Source of the DNA: Pyxicephalus adspersus
Taxonomy: Eukaryota > Chordata > Amphibia > Anura > Pyxicephalidae
Direction of reading: 5' to 3'
DNA: 64,000 nucleotides
Assembly (NCBI RefSeq): GCF_032062135.1
Contig: NC_092860.1
Location: forward strand, 70,631,188 to 70,695,187
In this document: positions 59,686 to 64,000 of the stretch, in pieces
Layout of the letters: each line of letters begins with the position of its first letter
How positions within the stretch are numbered: the first letter of the stretch is position 1
The notes under the pieces: model-generated
Databases searched by the model: none
Told to the model about the DNA's origin: nothing
Seen by the model: only the letters and a program-made list of their open reading frames with translations
Made by a program: the position numbers and the translations under genes

Positions 59686-59900
59686 ACTGAGGTCCTGGAC
59701 TTCCTCTGGATCCTCCCATAACTCATGGCTAAGTGAACGTAGTGCAAGCCCCTGTTTCCTGACCAGCACTTGCAGCCTGGATGCCATGCCAAAATTTGCT
59801 TTCTCATCTGAGGATGAGACATCTGACCACAAATCGGAGAAGTCCTCCTTCTCTAAAAGGGAGGTGAAAGGAACATCTCCCAAACCCACTCATTTTCCTG
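59686..59900 (+). CDS. MAST3: MAST3 exon: RSWTSSGSS / MPKFAFSSEDE
   Basis: 215 nt, acceptor tttcttag, donor ttcctg/gtaaga. It encodes LRSWTSSGSSHNSWLSERSA, then TCSLDAMPKFAFSSEDETSD and a Ser/Lys-rich end. RSWTSSGSS and LDxMPKFAFSSEDE are the strongest MAST3-specific signatures in the window. It enters with two nucleotides and leaves with one. Confidence 0.96.
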
Positions 59901-61101
59901 GTAAGAATTGGTTACAGAAACAAAATTGCTAGGCCAACAAACATTGAAAAAGTATACATGATGATTATAAAGGACACTGCCACCGTTGTTAGTTTTTATT
60001 TGTTTCATCTTGTTTCATCCTCTGTACTCACTGTAATAGTGAGATCATGATCCAGGAATCTTTATTATTGCAGCAGTGGTATTTTCAAACATTCTTTCTA
60101 AAGTGTTCCTACTGTTTCCTACATATAAAAAACCTAGTGTAGCAACTAAGATGTTTCCTACTGCTGCCAGCCAGATTTAAACCTTCCTTGGAAGTCTGAA
60201 TCTAATCAGTTACAAGGGAAACTAATTTAGTGGAAATTACATTATCCTGCACTAGCAGGATACTAGTGACTAGCAGAATGAAAGCCCTTTGCATCCTTAA
60301 TGAGATCTGTGACATCTGTTTTTTCTGAGATACAGAGAACTATAGTGTGTTAAGTGAACTTTTTGACATAAGCTCAATTGTGATGCTTTATAAATAATAT
60401 TGGCAGCTTACAAAGTAAATACAACCATCACACTTATGTGTGCTTCTTGGACATCCCAACACCATGGGCATTAATATTCCACAATAGTCTCCATATTAGT
60501 CTCCACAATCCACAATAGTCTGTCTCTTTGGTTAAATTTCCACAAGAATTTGGAAATTGCCTGTAGAAATTGTCCCCTTGCAACCAAAAGGTTGAACTTG
60601 ACTTTTTCTCTAATGGTAAACTGCAATAACCATGTTTACACTAATAAAATAAGAGCATGGATAAAAGACCAGGCAGCAAAATATTATCCACTGAAGCTTT
60701 GCATAAGATTTTATGATATTTACCAGAATATGGCCTGTACCTAATGAATGCCTTTGATATTAATATTATGTTATTTAGTAAAGCAGAGCAAGTGTGAAAA
60801 GAGATGACAAATGGTCTACAAAGAGTCTGTGGTTACATTTATTGGTACCCCTAAAAAAGATTATAAAATACATTTTCAAACTTTTTTCTTTAATTAGTAT
60901 CACACATTTTATCCACGTCAAATTTCTAAAGCAAAGTCTGTTTTTTGTCAAATATGGAATAAGCAATGACAGGTGCCTTTTACTTTTGCCAGTATCAAGT
61001 TACTTCAGGAAAAATTGTTGGGGGGTTCATGCAGGGTACCAAATTGAAACAAATGTTTTTACATTTGTATATACAATTACTTTATACAATGTCCCTGATT
61101 T
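59901..61101. other. MAST3 intron, nothing coding
   Basis: AT-rich. The + frame at 60794-61225 runs into the palindromic MITE at 61102 and has no recognised homology. Confidence 0.45.
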
Positions 61102-61275
61102 ACTAAAGTTCTCCAAGTCTGGAGAGGATACACTTTCATCAGTGAATCTAGGTGAATCAGCAAACCTGAAATGTATCTGGTCCAGGAATGAAAACATTTG
61201 CCAACAAATAGCTAATGACTTTTAGGAAATACATTCCAGGTTTGCTTGATTACCCAGCTTTATTGATGAAAGTGC
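61102..61275. mobile_element. palindromic MITE, right-truncated
   Basis: Begins gatttactaaagttctcc. The arms 61131-61173 (cactttcatcagtgaatc, ggtgaatcagcaaacctg) and 61232-61274 (cattccaggtttgcttgatt, cagctttattgatgaaagtg) are inverted copies around a spacer of about 58 bases. This foldback repeat is common in frog genomes in my experience. The right arm stops short of the expected ctttagtaaatc end. Confidence 0.75.
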
Positions 61276-61640
61276 GTGACGAGAGATAAGAGCGTGTACA
61301 AGGAGTTTGGTGGTCTCTGGGGACAGATAGCGGTGTATTTTGGAGATGTTGCGCAGATGAAAGTGACAGGACCTGGAAATGTTCTGAATATGGGGGGTAA
61401 ATGAGAGGGAAGAGTCAAAGGTGATGCCAAGACAATGTACCTGAGGGGAGGGACAAATAACAGTGTTATTAACAGTTAATATGTCAGGGGGAGATTTGGA
61501 ATTTGATGGGGAAAGATGATGAGTTCTGTTTAATTCAGGTTGAGTTTCAGAAATCCATCAGCCATCCATGATGAGATGGCTAACAGGCAGCCAAAAAACC
61601 TTATCCAGGACCAAGGGAGACAAGTCAGGGGTGGACAGAA
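61276..61640. repeat. probable dispersed repeat
   Basis: The words ttggagatgttgcgcagatg, gaaagtgacaggacctgg and gtgatgccaagacaatgtac read like a frequently seen frog interspersed repeat. I cannot name it or define its ends, and it directly abuts the truncated MITE. Confidence 0.4.
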
Positions 61641-61747
61641 TAAGGTGATTAGGGTGTCTAATATGCACTGTGTGTAATATTATGTATAGTCCAACAATTT
61701 ACACTGGCTATAACAAGTTGTTTTTATGTCCTAAAATTCTGAATCAG

Positions 61748-61945
61748 AAATGATCAGCCTTAGCCGAACTCGTCTGCGCAGCAATAGCACTGGTGCCAAG
61801 AATTCCACCGCACCTAACCTGGATCTGAGTTCAAGTCGTCGATTGCGTGGTCAGAGAGAGAGAACTGAAATACAATCCTCTTCCCCAGGCAGCCGTGTAC
61901 CCAAGTCTGCATCTGTTTCTGCCCTATCTCTGATTATTACTTCTG
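61748..61945 (+). CDS. MAST3: MAST3 exon: SASVSALSLIITS before the PDZ domain
   Basis: 198 nt, acceptor gaatcag, donor cttctg/gtgagc. It encodes EMISLSRTRLRSNSTGAKNS, LSSSRRLRGQRERTEIQSSS, then PGSRVPKSASVSALSLIITS. KSASxSALSLxI precedes the PDZ domain in all MAST proteins; PKSASVSALSLIIT is the MAST3 form. It leaves with one nucleotide toward an exon beyond the window. Confidence 0.96.
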
Positions 61946-62712
61946 GTGAGCCACTTTGACAGTTTTATTAATTAATCTTTTAATTCCCAAACATATGACA
62001 TTAACTACCATTACTGTGTTTGTCTGGTAAATTGTCCACAAAAAAGGCCAAATGACTAAAAAATATAAAAATATTATCTCATCTAAGTACAATACAAGGA
62101 CCAGTAAATCAAACCAGTTAGATAATTAGTTTGTTGAAGAGTATGTTCATTTCCTCGTTTATCATTTTTATCTCCACATTTATCACTCTTAATATTACTT
62201 TCTCCAAATGATTCCAGAACAGTTTTCTCAATGCTCTTTGAAGATGACAGTATCTGTAACATGTACTTGTGTTACCCTGTTACTATGGAGCATAGGATTC
62301 CACCCTAGCTTTGTGTGTGGCCAAGGCTTCCACCTTGTTGACTGATGCTCCTGATACAGCACACTAAGATTTTATAGGACTTTAAACTTAATTTCTGAGT
62401 TGACCCTGACCTTGGAGGTATGGTGATCTTTTGTGTCTTTTCAGGCAGAAACATTATTTTCTTTTCAATTTTATTATCTTTTCAACATGATTTAAGTGTT
62501 ATATTTTCAATAAAACAATAAAAAATTGGGGAAAATAAACATAAAGAAGTATTAGAGTAAACCAAGCAATCAGGAAAATAACAGTGTTCAATCACAGAAT
62601 ACAAAAGGCAGGTAAAGAGGTCAGCAGTAGTTAATGGGGGAGGGGGGATATCAGTAGAGTATGTATTATAGTAGTATATATACAGTAGAGTAGTGTAGTG
62701 TATATATATGTG

Positions 62713-62758
<46 letters not shown>

Positions 62759-62852
62759 GTATTTTTCGGACCATTAGACGCTCCGGACTATAAGACGCAC
62801 CAGGTTTTCCGCACGGGAAAACAAGAAAAAAAAAATTCATTTGATTTCCCCT

Positions 62853-62919
<67 letters not shown>

Positions 62920-64000
62920 CATAATCCTAGCAGCTCTGTTATTTGTTTCCAGTAAAACAGAGTGTTAAAAAAAAAACCCTTTTCAGTGCCATGAATGCAA
63001 GTTTTAAGGTCCTCCATAAGCACAATTTCATTTGTTTTCCTAAGCCATAAACCCACTGTAGGGAGGTTTGGGTTTACCCACACCAGAGAAATACACAACC
63101 TAGCCAAATGGACCAAGTGCCTTGTCGCTGAATGTTTATACGACTTCACTCAGCAATCATTATGTTAGTAGAACAAGAAAGCTACGGAGTCTGGGACCTT
63201 GCAATCGGTAAACTTCTGAATGGTTTCCCAAACCTTATCCTAAAAAGGTTTCAGTAAAGTGAAGAACCAGAATATAATATAAGATCATCCCTTGCCCCCT
63301 TTTACATTTCCATCAGATGTCCAGAGAAGTATTTTCATAAAGACAACCCAGAAATTGACAATTCAACAATGTTATAGAATTTGTAATCGAATACAAATTA
63401 GTGAATCAATCCACAGTCAAAAATATAGCTACATAAAGAAAACCATATACTTACCATAAGTGAGAGTACAAAGTAAGTAGCAGAGCAGGGATATTGAAAT
63501 ATGATTTTACTAATTACCTAAATTTAAAGGTCAATAATAGGAAAAACAAGAATGAAGAATAGAAAACAAAAAATATAGAAGCAAGATAAAAGCTGAACAA
63601 GAACAGAAATAAAAAAAAAGAGAATGGAAATTTGTGGTGGTGGTGTGAACAAATCCATTATCTGAATAGTCTGTGTCAGGGATGAGCTGGGTGTTGCCAC
63701 TGTGGGACTGACAAAGTACCAAGTGGTTTTCTTTTTTTGGTGCAAAATTAAATCCAGTAGAACCAGGTCTTCATAAATCTCTGTGCACCCCTACCATCAG
63801 GCACCACTCCATATGTTGAATATCAGCCATCCAATGTATTCATTGGCTGAGAGTCAGAGGAGAAGTGCACTTTCAACATGCCTGGATACACAACTTTGCT
63901 TCATTCAGCAGATGACATAATAAAGACATATTACACATATGCAAAATGGCTAACTTAGGTCTGACTTGAATGTCCGCACCAGTTAGTTCAAGTTCTGCCA
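61946..64000. other. MAST3 intron, runs off the window
   Basis: Contains (TA)n tracts at about 62721-62756 and 62857-62914 around a repeat fragment at 62757-62850. The last 1 kb looks like moderately repetitive non-coding sequence. The 172-codon minus frame at 62631-63149 is Ile/Tyr repetition from the TA tracts. No further exon was recognised. Confidence 0.5.
62757..62850. repeat. fragment with ccgtatttttcgga terminus between TA tracts
   Basis: ccgtatttttcggaccatta followed by gacgctccggactataagac is a terminus I recognise from small elements in many vertebrates. Only one end is seen; the other side is (TA)n. It may be a truncated MITE. Confidence 0.5.

Noticed and set aside
62631..63149. 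172-codon minus-strand frame
   Set aside because: It is mostly Ile-Tyr repetition encoded by (TA)n tracts.

Overview
This is vertebrate nuclear DNA, most likely from a frog. It is AT-rich, with short exons in long GT-AG introns, and carries a CR1-type LINE and many small DNA-transposon relics of kinds I associate with anurans. There is no bacterial, viral or organellar gene organisation. The species cannot be fixed from the sequence.

One gene fills the window on the + strand: MAST3, a microtubule-associated serine/threonine (AGC-family) kinase. I traced 20 coding exons from 9798 to 61945 by splice sites, by reading phase that joins correctly at every junction, and by the encoded protein (about 874 residues). 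The first exon and start codon are not identified. The PDZ domain and C-terminus lie beyond the right edge. MAST3 was chosen over MAST1, MAST2 and MAST4 because of the region after the kinase domain (the RSWTSSGSS, MPKFAFSSEDE and PKSASVSALSLIIT motifs) and the N-terminal [17 protein letters not shown] segment.

Layout: 1-9797 is 5' flank or first intron, with a CpG-rich patch at 965-1330 containing a full CRE. 9798-25270 holds eight exons for the basic/Ser-rich N-terminus and the DUF1908 domain. 28696-48773 is a direct tandem duplication of a 10,039-bp unit. The unit carries five exons that run from the end of DUF1908 through the glycine-rich loop, VAIK lysine, HRD and DFG. 52178-61945 holds seven exons: activation segment and C-lobe, AGC tail, and a Ser-rich linker toward the PDZ domain.

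The main oddity is the duplication. The two copies are collinear and I saw one base difference. The five exons total 635 nt, so splicing both sets in series would shift the frame and stop inside the second copy. The locus either skips one set, or is a variant allele, or is an assembly error; these can be tested. Other points worth attention are a candidate in-frame 21-nt microexon, a 54-nt alternative acceptor extension, a cluster of hairpins around a CTG repeat, and a decayed antisense transposon gene whose 3' part contains the duplication breakpoint.
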